A DNA stretch of 64,000 nt from Clarkia xantiana subsp. parviflora. Lineage: Eukaryota > Streptophyta > Magnoliopsida > Myrtales > Onagraceae. The stretch lies in NCBI GenBank assembly GCA_036873135.1, contig JAPTYO010000007.1, positions 28,068,763 through 28,132,762 on the forward strand, written 5' to 3'. Under the pieces are notes generated by a model. The model was given only the letters and a program-made list of their open reading frames with translations. It did not search any database and was not told the origin of the DNA. Shown piece after piece: positions 21,815-33,372 of the stretch (positions are counted from its first letter, which is position 1; the number at the start of each line of letters is the position of its first letter). The position numbers were made by a program, and so were the translations under genes.

Positions 21815-24063
21815 GAGCACTTTCAATAGTAGTGCCTAGTGCCTAGTTCCTAGTTCCATGTTACAAATTTATTATTGTAGAGAGTGTCTAGTGCCTAGTG
21901 CCATTTACTGTTGGTCCCTACTGGTAATGATTAAATAGGCACTTGCATTTTCAATAGGAGTGCCTTGTTCCAAAATGGGAATGCCTAGTTCCAATTTTTG
22001 CCACTGGACGCTGACTAGGCGCCACTAGGCGTGACTAGGATTACTAATATTACTGTTTTGACATTATTGAGTGAATAGTGAAGTGGGACAGTGCCTACTA
22101 GTAGGAACTCCCAAGTTACTGTTCATGTCGGTGCCAACTTTTTTATATTATTTTATTCGATTGTGTTGCTCATCTCTTTGATTGTATAGATATTCGGTTA
22201 CGCCAAGTCAGATAGACAAGAGCCGTAATCAGTCATTTTGAATATTATGTAACATAAATAACGACACGAACCAAAATTACTACTTTTTAACTTTGAATCA
22301 ATTTCGAAATTTCCATTTCTAATTTGTTTATATGTTACCATGTTGAATAACCGTTAATTCTAAATTTTGAAAAGTATAACATTTCAAATTATTAAATATG
22401 GAAAATAATTACTACAAAATATTATATTATTTTAATGCATATATAATTTTATATATTTTACGTATTATATTATATTATATTATATTATGAAAGAAATATA
22501 TCTTTTACGATAAATTATTATAAAAATTATACTTTTAGAATGATGTATATATAATATATTTCTAATTTACATATATTGGAAATCATATATAAAAACCAGT
22601 GTTATCAGAACCGGACCGGGGCCTGAACCGGCAGGGCCACCGGTTCCCGGTTCGGCCGGTCGGACCCGGTCCGAACCGGGTCCGACCGGTTTTAGTAAAA
22701 AAATGCAAATTTGCATATCCTCTTTGTAAGTTAACCCTTCTGTAGGTTTTAGTCCGGATCGGGGCCTGCCTCTCTATAAGTTTACCCTAAAATTTTTTAT
22801 TTTTTTTATTTTTTTTTAATTTTTTTTTAATGAAAAGAGTCCGAACCGGTGAACCGCCCGGTTCGCCCAAAACCGGCCGGTTCGGTGAAAACCGGACTTC
22901 AGAACCGGGTCCGCTTACATCCTCCGGAAATAAGCAAACCGGACCGGTGAGGGGTCCGGTTCCGGTCCGACCGCGGTCGGACCGCCGGTCCGGTCCGGTT
23001 CTGATAACACTGATAAAAACACATGATTAATGCAATAATCAATTTACTAATATGAGCATGAATGTACATAAACGTGAATATGTTGATGATGTTGAATTAA
23101 GATATGTCAATCAACGTATAACAGATATACACTGATTATGGTGAAATAATAGATTCAATGAATTTGATTGATCAATGTTATTATAGATTCAATGAATTAT
23201 GCTGAGGCATATCTTTGCCAGAAGTGAGCACGAGGCCTCCGGTCTCGTATCAAATGTATATCGAAAATAATATCCAGTTACGCGATAAAGAGAAACATAA
23301 AAAATTACAACAAGACTTGGTCGAACACTCTAACAATTTAGTAATGTTTGTGACAATTCTATGTAATCTCAAATATATATAATTATTTATTTATTTTAGT
23401 TGACAACTTTAATTTATTGTTTTTATATTTATTGTAATGTAACTTTTAAATTATTGCAATCAATATTTTAAAAAATAATTTGCTCATTTTTATGTTATAT
23501 TCATAATGTTTTTATCATTTTTAATTACAAAAGAAACGTAGTTTTTTTTTTTAAATAAATTATAGTACGTAAATAATAGAACTATTACCCTAAAGACGTC
23601 GATTTTCAAATTTCAGAATAACAACATACGTCGGTCAAAAGTGGAATCCAGATATTTGATTCACAATTGATAAATTTCGACTAACTCAAAAAAATGTAAA
23701 TTTTTATTAAAAAATTCAATTACATTTTTTTATAATTTTGTATATATTTTCCCTATTTTTTTTAATTAAAACATCTAATATTTGAATCTCATTATTTATT
23801 CATGTCCGTATTTGTAAAAAAATATGAATATATAATTTATATATAATGATATATAATTTATATCTAATGCAAAAATTATATTTGAATTATGAAATTATGT
23901 GGGTCCCAATGTAGAAGTGGAACTTGGCCTCCACTATTGGAGAGAGTGCCAATTTTACAGTGCCATTTACTGTAGCAAATACTGTAGCAGTGCCACTTTG
24001 ATGAGTTGGCAGTGACGTAGCTGCTGATGTGGAGGCACTAGGCACTTGCTATTGGAAGTGCTC
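21815..24063. mobile_element. 2.25-kb PIF/Harbinger-like non-autonomous element
   Basis: Ends GAGCACTTTCAATAG and CTATTGGAAGTGCTC are inverted repeats with one mismatch, flanked by TTA at 21812-21814 and 24064-24066, the typical Tourist/Harbinger target. Both subterminal regions are rich in AGTGCCTAGTGCC/GGCACTAGGCACT words and share 'aatt..acagtgcc..actgta' motifs. The interior is AT-rich, lacks transposase, and carries a nested hAT-type element at 22597-23012. Confidence 0.75.
22597..23012. mobile_element. hAT-type element, CCGGACCGG-word core (nested)
   Basis: Terminal inverted repeats are long and perfect for about 20 bp: CAGTGTTATCAGAACCGGAC at the left and its complement at the right. 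Target duplications ATAAAAAC at 22589-22596 and 23013-23020 are perfect. The interior consists of CCGGTTCGG, GGTCCGGT and similar words on both strands around an AT-rich stretch with T runs. The 66-aa ORF is a by-product of these words. No transposase. Confidence 0.92.
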
Positions 24064-24066
24064 TTA

Positions 24067-25114
24067 GATAGCGACTTCCTTCTTTGGACCAACTCTCGAA
24101 TTTAACCAACGGACTTATAATTCACTAAGTTAATAATTAATACTATATATACACACACTAATATATATATTTCCTAGCTAATGATTTGTTTTTAACTCTA
24201 TTGTGTAGGAAATTGCTCGTATAGTTAGTTTTCGTAGCTGAATTCGAATTTCATTCGCGTTCTGAACATTAACTGACATCTGCGTAAAATGGGTTCTGTT
24301 CAACCCACATGTAAAATTTTATATTATTATACTAGTTATTAATGTAGTATCTATTTTTCATTTATATATATATATTGTTTATGAAGGAAGAAGCTTTCTT
24401 CTCTTCTAGTCACCACTCTCTACCTAATACCGTAAGCTCTCCCTCTCACTTATTGCATCACCCCACGTAATTTTATAAATGTATAAATACATACATAATA
24501 TCTATGATGTATTTATCTTTATTCATGTATAATATATAACCATACACATTTGTGTGATGATAAAACTACGGATGCGCAGTTAGGTTAGGTCTAAACTAGA
24601 CATCTAACTACAATATTTTGCACCCCAAAATGGTAAGTCTTATCAATCGGGAATTTCAACAAAACCACTATTAATAGATAGCTAGATAGCTATAGATAAT
24701 TTCAGCAATCAATCAATTTTTATTTAATATAACCAAACATAATTTTAAATATTTATTAAAATAAAAACGAAATCAATCACCTCACATTCATAAAACAATA
24801 TTGTTGAGAATTTTTTTTATTAGTATTACTATTTATGAGATGATTCGGTGTGAATATAAATTAATCTGAGTGTGAAGTAAGAATATTACGAATGTTTCTT
24901 CGAGGACTCCGCACAAAAAATAATTATCCACATAATTAAGTATCGATTAATAAATCAATTAGACATTGATATCTACCTAATCTACACACAACAATCCATC
25001 ATATTGTATATGTACATGACCAAAAGCATATGAGTATACCAAATTTCGGACTACAAACACTAATAAAAACCAATCACATAATGTTATATTGTATACCTAG
25101 TATATGATTAATGA
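24067..25114. other. Intergenic sequence downstream of the NAC gene
   Basis: AT-rich, no supported gene. The part nearest 25114 should contain the NAC 3' untranslated region and poly(A) site, but no unambiguous AATAAA is placed for that strand. Confidence 0.5.
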
Positions 25115-26768
25115 TCAAAAGTCCCAAAGACAGTCGATATCGGCGACATCCGGGATTAATTCGCCGCTCATTCCGATTTTACTGTAATCGCCTGTCTCGA
25201 ACTTTGAAGACGATATCTCCGCAGTGTTATTATTCACGTCGGTACTGAGGCCAGTATCCTGAGAGCGGGTTATCACAGTCGACCCGTGATTTGACGAGAA
25301 TTGCTCCGCCTTGCAATTTTGCCCGACCATCGGGAAGACCGGGTTCGAGCATGAACTAAATTGATTCATAATGTTGTTATAGTTGTTATAGAGCAAGGGT
25401 TGATAATGATCAAGAGATGAGTAATAATTGTATTCCCTATGATCATCATCATCTTCTTCTTCATCGAACCCGCTCTGATGATCTGTGCAGAAGCTCGAGC
25501 TTGGCCGGGTCGGGTCAGCGAGAAGCGGCGGTGAAGTGGTCAAAAAGTTGTCCATCATGATTCTTGATAACCCACTTTGATCACTTCCTGGGATCATAGC
25601 CTTCTTTATCCCACTGCTCTTGTGGAAAACCCTACTAACAACCCAATCATCCTGCAATAATAATAAAAACACTCTTATATATTTTTTCGGTATTACAACG
25701 ATTATTTTCGCAATTTCGGACCATAAGCGTTAATGATAAAGTCCTCCTTAAATGATGTTTCTGACAGGATTCGAACTTGATTTACTGTTGAAAAAACAGC
25801 TCGCTTTACCGATTGATCTAACCAACAATTGGATTAAACACTCTTATATATCAAACCCCGATTAATAATAAATTTATTGTTTTTTTAAAAAAATTATTGT
25901 ATTTAATTAATTACCTTAGATACTTGATAATAAGAGAATTTGCCATGGAGCCTGAATTCATGCATGACCCAGTTAGTCTTCTCTCCCTTGGGAGCTCTTC
26001 CACGGTAGAACACGAGCGTCTTCTTCATTCCGACAAGACATCCTTTCCCCTTGAATATCTCCTTGTCTTTCCCGGTCGCCTTCCAATATCCCGACTCAGT
26101 CGCTCGGTTGGTCCTCGTCCCTGTCGGGTACTTCCGATCTCTCTGACAAAAGAAGTACCACTCCTTCTCCCCCATTTTCGCCCTCTCTGCAACAACAACA
26201 ACAATAAAATCAGCTATTTGTCGTTTAGATTCGTTTTTCTTTATAGAAAATATATACATACTGCGTAAATTAGAACTTATATAACTATAGGTGCAGATAG
26301 ATTCAACTATTTGTCGTTTAGATCGGTTTTTTCTTTACAGAAAAGATATGCATACGAGTAAAAATTAGAACTTATATAACCTTAAGTTCTCTTGTTCAAA
26401 TTCTGCAACTCTCTATATTAAACAAATACAGCCCTTCGTCGCTTAGAATCATTTTTCATTACTGAAAATATTTAGTAAAATTATAACTTATATAGCCATA
26501 AGAGTGTTTAGTTTAAATTATTATACAGAGATTCAGCTGTTTGTTGTTTTTTCTTTACGGATAAAGATATATACTTACTGGGCAAATCCCAGGGCTCGCA
26601 CTTGTTGAGATCAACTTCTCCGATGGCAGTTGCGACGAAGCCAGGGTTAACGACCTTCGGGGTTAGGTAGTGAGTGATGATCTCTTCATCGGTGGGGTGG
26701 AACCGAAACCCGGGTGGCAAATCGACCATCTCTTCTTCTTTGTTCACCACTACTGACTGATCTTCCAT
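25115..26768 (-). CDS. NAC-domain transcription factor (ANAC046/ANAC087-like clade)
   Basis: Three exons join into a 332-aa protein: 26768-26579, 26186-25915 and 25651-25115. The introns are GT-AG, with donor GTAAGTATA after exon 1 and acceptors TTGTTGCAG and TATTGCAG; phases agree. Residues about 16-165 form the NAC domain: [93 protein letters not shown] and [14 protein letters not shown], covering subdomains A-E, the DNA-binding strand and the nuclear localisation region. The C-terminal half is acidic (EEEDDDD) and Ser/Asn-rich, as in activation regions. [18 protein letters not shown] near the end and the terminal DIDCLWDF resemble the ANAC046/087 and ANAC079/100 relatives, which act in senescence and organ development. 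Exact orthology is inferred. No lesion seen; likely functional. Confidence 0.93.
25752..25830 (-). repeat. tRNA-derived fragment in NAC intron 2
   Basis: In the sense orientation of the NAC gene, GTTGGTTAGATCAATCGGTA with AAGC resembles a box A and D-arm. GTTCGAATCCTG, some 35 bases on, resembles a box B. The loops have wrong sizes and the T-stem does not pair, so it is a degenerate tRNA or SINE head rather than a tRNA gene. Confidence 0.35.
26211..26578. repeat. Four imperfect ~100-bp repeats filling NAC intron 1
   Basis: Units begin at about 26211, 26301, 26436 and 26530 and share TATTTGTCGTTTAGAT, TTTTTTCTTTA and TTAGAACTTATATAACT-like blocks in the same order. The last unit is shorter and includes the true exon-1 splice donor. 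They make up nearly all of the 392-bp intron. Confidence 0.75.
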
Positions 26769-27008
26769 CTTCTACGAAACGAATACTTATAGAGCAAGAA
26801 GAGGAAGATAAACACAAACGCCGACCGGGTTTTAGTGAAGATCAACGGCACAAGGAAGATACAGGATAAGATAATAGATACACGTATATCACGTATGTAT
26901 ATATGTGTGCGTGTATGTATATATGTAATTAAGGAGGTGGATCGGCCGGGGAAGATGAAGAGAGGAGGAAAAGCTGTGAAGAAAGTAGGAGAAAATGGGA
27001 AAAGAGAG

Positions 27009-27017
27009 CTTAAATAG
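27009..27017 (-). promoter_or_regulatory. Candidate NAC TATA box
   Basis: The minus strand reads CTATTTAAG about 240 bp upstream of the NAC start codon, the only TATA-like site at a plausible distance. It would give a leader of about 200 bases containing the (TA/TG)-rich stretch 26880-26930. Confidence 0.45.
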
Positions 27018-27119
27018 AGGAGCTTCTTCAACAAATCATTCTTTTTAGATCCGTAGCCAATAAGGAACTTGCTCAACAAGCCTTTTACTGCCCATTTCAT
27101 TTTATTTGTCCTTTTTTCA

Positions 27120-28958
27120 TTTTTTTATTTATTTATTTTTAGTTTTTATAATAATTAATAACGACTTATGTGACTTACAAAATAAATAAATAAATAAAAC
27201 TAATTAAAGATATTCCATTGGTTTGTTCTATCTTTCTACTAGCTACTTAAGAAATATGTACCCCTACTATTAAGTTTAATTAAGTATGAACTCATTTGAA
27301 GGTTTATTATATATTACCAAAAAAAAGTTTATAAAATTATAACTAATTATAAAACCTTAAATTTTTTGTTCTAGTGATTAGAAACGATTACTCTTATATA
27401 GTTTGGCTTTAATGTCTCATATTCTAACCACTCTAGGTCATCTCTGACCTATATATTTCGTCAATCATCATCATAAATAAGGCAAATGGAGCTGGACTTA
27501 ACGAGTCGGTCTCTTGACTATACTAGGATATCAGTGGGTTACATTGACGACCTCAATGTTTACGTTGGTTATTCACTAAATCTGGTCAAAAGAATCACAA
27601 AACATTAATAGAAGAGACCGAATATTATGTATCGGGATGGAGTTAAAATCACCAATATTAGCCATTCAGAAAAAATAATAAATAAAACGTCTCTAACTTG
27701 TTTTTTTTTTCCAATCTCTTATTATATTTATCTAATTTCACATCATATGTGAGAATGGTTAACTTTTCTTTAGAAGTGTTATTAATTAATTCATTTTCTT
27801 TTGTGAAAGTTATTAGTTCATTCTATGACATATAAACTCAATATAACATAAAGTATAATCTAAACATTATATTATTATTTAAAACTACGTACATCATTTT
27901 ATTCGTTAATTTATTTTTATTTAGTTTGAATGAATATTAACATTTTTTTTTTTGAAGATTGACTTCTTATTTGGTAAACACGTTTGAATATTAACTTGGT
28001 GCCCTTTGGGACTGTGAAAGTTCGTGTTTATGTTAACTCTAGCCATTAATATGTCTGTTAAAGTGTAATTCCACGTGCACTATATATTTAGTTCAGAAAA
28101 CCAACAAAATCCGCTCATAATTCAGTGTACTAGTCGGTTACTAAGACTTATCCTTTATGTATTCAATTCTTGAGGAAGTCCTTTAGAAACAATAGCACGC
28201 ACTCTCAACATTTAAATTTAAATCATTAATATGCTGCCATAGTTCAATACTTCATTCGTTTAGAGGTTTTGAGTTTAAAATCCGCATAAGTTTTAATAAT
28301 TAAAAAAAATTACGGTCAGCATCTTACTTTTTATAAGTTAATTACAATGCGAGTGTGGAATATTATATGTGTATCGTAATATATTTGCTTCATGCTTAAA
28401 ATAATCCATACTCGCATATGAATCAGTTAATTATGAGTAAAATATTAACTATAAATATTTTTCCATCGTCAAAGCTTCTATAAATTTTAAATATATTTCT
28501 GATTAAGAAATGAGCGTCGAACAACCACATCATATTAATACATATTGCGGAAAAAATATTCATGGATTTTTATTGTTAGATAATTAATATGATTATATGG
28601 ATTCACTAATTGATAATAATTACTGAAAACAACTGTAGAAAAGTTAGGCTTATAAAAGGTTGGACCAGCCTTATTTTAATAAATTCATACCACTTGATTA
28701 TGAATGTAATTAAAAATTCATCTACTTAAGAGGTGGTCCAATCATATACTTAATGTGTGTATTAATCTCTTTTAAAAAGTTTACCCTTTATGGGAATAAT
28801 TAGGCAAGGATCGGAGTTAATTGAGGGGGCCAATATCTCCATCCCCTTCCCCATTATATTTATTGTCACTTTAGTTACCATTTGTTTTCTTTATTTATAT
28901 ATATATACTAGTGTGTGCATCAATTATTTGAAAAATGGAAGAAGCTATATCGTATCTT
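27120..28958. other. AT-rich intergenic sequence upstream of the NAC gene
   Basis: No supported gene or element ends. The 69-aa ORF at 28790-28999 runs into the CACTA end and has no recognisable domain. Confidence 0.55.
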
Positions 28959-29602
28959 CACTACAAGAAAATCAGCCATTTGTGACAGATTTTTTGTGAG
29001 GAATTTTGTTCTTCAAAATTTAGTGTATTTTATAAGGGATTTATAAGGGTTTGGTTAGAGAAACTTTTTAAGAGATATTCCCTTATAATTTCAATTTTCC
29101 TAAATAAAATACTGAGTGATTTGTAAGATAAAATTTCGAAGGGATAATTAAGATATTTTATTAGGTATTTCGTAAATAATTTTTTACGATAAATTTGATA
29201 ATAATATCCCTAACTAAGAGGAAATTTTGTGAGGGATTTTTGAATCCTCAGAAAATTTATTTATTTTGTGAGGGAATTTCTCTAAAAAATAATATTTATA
29301 ATAATAAAAAATAAAACAGAAGAGTAAAGGACATGCTTCCAAATGTTTTCTGAATTCCAAAGGACGACGGATAAGTTGTGCCAAAAACGGATTTGATTTT
29401 CAGAATTTTTTATATGAATTTTTCAGGGAAAATCCTCACAAACGGTTTCAAGGGATTTCCCTATAAAACCACAATTTTTCTGGCGGGGTTATTTGCCAGA
29501 AGCGTTCTCTTACAAAATCTCTTATAAGATGATATTTGTGAGAGATTTCCGAAAATCCCTTAAAAAAATCAACCAACTCAAATTGAACAATTTCTTGTAG
29601 TG
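28959..29602. mobile_element. Small CACTA (EnSpm-like) non-autonomous element
   Basis: It starts CACTACAAGAAAATCAGCC and ends TTTCTTGTAGTG, the complementary CACTA-type terminus (CACTACAAGAAA). Subterminal sequence repeats TTTGTGAGGGATTT-like words and their complements. No transposase. A 3-bp target duplication is not convincing (CTT versus TCA), so the flanks have drifted or one end is displaced. Confidence 0.75.
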
Positions 29603-30137
29603 TCAATTAAAATAATTATAGTACACCGGTGTGAATTTAGTTCCAATTAATTAAGTAAATTAACTTTTGAGGGTGAGTATACCTTTCATATTTATTTATA
29701 TATTGGTAAATAAATAGATCTAAATAAAGGAAAAATCTAACGAGTTTTAACGGAAGTACACAGTAAATTTGTCTCGAATATGAACTAATATTATGAAAAC
29801 ATTCTCTAAAAGGGGTGTGTTTTTACCTTTTATGCACCCCCACTATTATATCTCACGAACGGATACAATTAATTGTCGAATTATCTATGGTTTTGTAGCG
29901 GGAATATATCAATGTTAGGGTTTATTACTAACAAAAACAACGTACCTCACGTGCAAACTAGCTAGGCGCGTGAATTATTTATAGCGAATCGTAAAAAAAA
30001 AAAAGGGAAGATTCCGCAGCTTTAGTTTGTCAAACTTTACTGCCTTTATTTAATGAATTTAAATCATTTTAGTATATCATATTTAATGCAATGTAACAAA
30101 CAAATAATTTAAATGCAAACATACAAAGAATCATGTA
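29603..30137. other. Intergenic sequence between CACTA element and SINE
   Basis: AT-rich, no gene or repeat recognised. Confidence 0.5.
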
Positions 30138-30153
30138 ATATAGTATAGCTATT

Positions 30154-30358
30154 AACCATGTAACAATGGTGTGGTGGTTCAGCGCCTCATCCCTTAACCA
30201 GAGGTTAGGGGTTCAATCCCCGCTAGTGACCATGGGAATGGAAAATTGTTCATGGCCAGCACTTTACCCCTTACGGGCTGACCCGGTGCGAGTGGGGATT
30301 AGTCTAGTTGTGGAGCAAGCATGCTACGGGTGCTGCCCTCATCAATTCTTAATAATAT
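30154..30358 (+). mobile_element. tRNA-derived SINE (Au-like)
   Basis: A 205-bp element carries the polymerase III boxes GGTGTGGTGGTTCAGCG (A-like) and GGGGTTCAATCCCCGC (B-like). These are followed by a tRNA-unrelated body with CTTACGGGCTGACCCGGTGC and GTGGGGATTAGTCTAGTTGT, the body I associate with plant Au-type SINEs. It is flanked by a perfect 16-bp duplication (ATATAGTATAGCTATT at 30138-30153 and 30359-30374), so insertion is recent. The 67-aa ORF across it is not a gene. Confidence 0.85.
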
Positions 30359-30492
30359 ATATAGTATAGCTATTCAATTCTTAATTACTGGAATTTTTGT
30401 GTTTGGGTTAAATAATAGAAAAATATTTATAATTAATTTTCTACTTTTTATGAGTTAATTTAGTATAATAGCTTATTATTTTATGAGTCGGC

Positions 30493-30911
30493 AGTTTGAG
30501 CATCCACGATGGTATTACATAAATCGCATTTTTTAAAGTTGCCACGTAGACATTTATGTACACTTTAAGTAATACGTAAAGTTAAGACACACGTAAAAAA
30601 TATTTGCTCTGCAATCGTATTACTTAAACATATTCCTTAAATATATTTTATTATTAAAATTTTCAACAACCGCCAATAAGATATTAGCATTAATCATAAA
30701 ATGAATTAATTTATAATTAAAAATTGTTTACGTAATACATAGTGCATTCCTTATATTTAAGGAATACTTTATGTAAAAACATAAATTTACAGGTGGGTTC
30801 AATTTTTAAGGAATGCTATGTAAAACCATTGTAGAAAGTTTTTTTTGATTTACTTAAATAAACATGTAGGGCCCACGTTTACGTAATCATTACGTAATGC
30901 CATTCAGGACA
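30493..30911. mobile_element. Possible Tourist-like MITE
   Basis: The left end GAGCATCCACGATGGTATTA and the right end, read as complement GTATGTCCTGAATGGCATTA, agree at about two thirds of positions. TAAGGAAT/ATTCCTTA words recur inside. No clean 3-bp duplication was found, so it is tentative. Confidence 0.35.
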
Positions 30912-32469
30912 TACGATGTGAAATGAAAAAAAATGAAGATTCCTCAGCTTCAACTACTCCATACTGATCCGACCAGTTTAGTTAGGCTCTAATGTTTTTT
31001 GTCCCAAATAAACTAAAATTAAGCTAGTTGTAATAGTGATTGATAATTAATGGATATTATATACCATAGATAATTTTTTACTTGTCTGCAAATTCTTTGT
31101 AGTTTTACTAGTATAATAATAATATAATAGAAGTCACACTTCGAATGTGTACATTACATGTAGATTATGAGAATTATTAAAATCGGGAGAGAAGAAAAGA
31201 CAAAACAAGAAGCATCGTTGTCAAGGGTGATGTGTATCTTTGTAGGAGATAAAATCCCTTGTGAAAATTTAAATGGATATTTTTTTTTTTTTAAAGTTTT
31301 TAAAATGGACAGTTATTTAAATGGATAGTTATTTATTCTTTTTACACTAATTAGAACTGTAATTTCTTTTATCGCAGTAGGGGTATCATTCCATTTGGAC
31401 AACCTTCCGTGACGTGACATGTTTGATTCATATTTAAAATAATCATCAATCATTTGTATTTAAACTATTTCGTAAAGAGATAAAACATTATTCATAAATA
31501 TTTTTTCAGTTTCAATCACCGTGTGTTATGAATCTATAATAATAATATATATAGCACAATTCTTATTAGGGTTCGGTAAAAAAATCGATTCACGAACTAA
31601 AACTAGTTTGTTAAAAGTAAATTCGAATCATATTCATAACATTCATAACGATTTGTCTCTTAATCAAACCAATTACAACCAATTCTAATGGGTTCCAAGC
31701 CGTTTTTCTAAAACCAATCCGGACTGAATCGATCCAGCCAATCCAATTCCGTACCAATCCGACTTCATACCTGTTTGTTTTTTTTTTTTTTTTTTTTTTT
31801 TAGTCCTTGGTTTTTCCGTTGCTATATAGAGAGGAGAGCTGTAATTAAAGCAAAATACATTCAATTTCTTTAAAGAAACAACTATGCAATTCCGTAACGA
31901 TATGTAAATAGAATTAATTATTAGAATTGAAACAATTGAGTCAACTAATCTGGAGGCCACTTAGGTCGGCTATAGAACCACCATCCAATTTGCCTATTTT
32001 ATTTTTTTTTGCCGAGCCTATTTGCTGTAAGAAATATGATATAGTTGACTTAGCATTAATTTCTGACTTTACCGGATTAATATATTTCTACGGTGCGATT
32101 TTTTAATCCCATCACCTAAATATCGAAATGGTATAAGATTAGATAATGTCATTTCTAATTACTCTCATTGTCCTCCAATTCTCTCTGATCAGCCCACTAG
32201 GGTAATAATATAGTCTACTTACTTGGGCTTGATTATTGAAGTATATGTTTTACTTGAAAGGTTAACCGACTTTTTTTTTTGGCCAAAAGTTAACCGACTT
32301 TTTAGAATTACAGATTAATAAGAAAAATTATAGAAATGGAAGAGAAAGTACAGCCGCAATAAAAAATAAAATTACAATAAAGTTCCTATATAAAGAGTAG
32401 AACTGCTGAGGCTTGGGCTTGCAGGACGAAAGAATTGTTTGCAAGGTCGCCGAATCGGGATGTCCGTTG
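30912..32469. other. AT-rich intergenic sequence
   Basis: No supported gene. A T run of about 25 bases lies near 31777-31801. No element ends recognised. Confidence 0.5.
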
Positions 32470-32474
32470 GTTAC

Positions 32475-33322
32475 TGATGGATATACGCCCAATTTGAACC
32501 CGTTGACTTCCGAACCGTTGTATTTTTATCATCCCATTGTTGATTGTAAATCGAAACTTCAACCCGAACACTTCGCGAGAACACCAACGGCACGGACGAG
32601 GCCGAACCGCTCGTCCGGCCGAGTCAAACTCGCCTAGGTGAGGTTGGGTGGCCACACCCGACCTCCCCTAGGGAAGATCGGGTCAGCCAACCCGATCCCC
32701 CCCTAGGGGAGATCGGGTGGACCAACCCGATCTCTCCTAGGAGAGATCGGGTCGGCCAACCCGATCTCTCCTAGGAGGGATCGGGTTGGCCAACCTCATC
32801 CTCCCTAGGAGGGGTTGGGTGCCCTCACCCAACCCCTACCCTTGGGGGTCGGATTTCCCTTCCCCCCAAGGGCCCCGGCACCATTTTTGGACTCCCATGC
32901 TCGGTTTACTCCGCCTACCTTCTCCGTATCCTAAGGTCTTAATTATGCGTTTAAAGGTTAATTAACTGTGTTTAAAGGTTAACGATGTCATTAAGCCACC
33001 TTAATGACACCGTTGCCTATAAATACCCCACCTCCACTATTCATTTGATCATCTTGGCAATTTGGATAATTTTGCTCTGACATCTCTCTAGCTTTATCTC
33101 TCTAAAAACCGTACTGACTTAGGCATCGGAGAGGGTTCATCAGGCACCACCCCCTTCTGTGCCTGGTACTGCCCCTTCTGCAGGGCGAAAGGAGAAGAGA
33201 AGCTAAGGAAGGAAGGACGCAAGCTAAGACAGTACAACCCGAGAGTACCGGATCCTCCACATCTCCAGTGAGGAACGAGATTTGAGCCGACCATCCGTTG
33301 ACCCCGATCTCGGAACCTAACA
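32475..33322 (+). mobile_element. E2 5' LTR with palindromic tandem repeats
   Basis: 848 bp, TG...CA. A block at about 32640-32840 repeats a palindrome of the form ACCCGATCTCTCCTAGGAGA followed by GATCGGGT, in four or five variants. A TATA box CCTATAAATACC lies at 33016-33027. The 3' LTR is 817 bp and lacks about one palindromic unit. Confidence 0.9.
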
Positions 33323-33323
33323 C

Positions 33324-33341
33324 TTGGCGCCTCCGTGGGCT
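33324..33341 (+). promoter_or_regulatory. E2 primer-binding site
   Basis: TTGGCGCCTCCGTGGG starts two bases after the 5' LTR. A TGGCGCC-type site is shared with E1 and is common in plant Tat-group elements. Confidence 0.75.
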
Positions 33342-33372
33342 TCGAACAGAAAGCCTGGCAATCACAAGAGCG

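Noticed and set aside
25897..26268. 123-aa plus-strand ORF opposite NAC exon 2
   Set aside because: It is the antisense shadow of the NAC DNA-binding exon.
27120..28958. Search for a second host gene upstream of NAC
   Set aside because: Only short AT-rich frames; no splice-consistent coding signal recognised.
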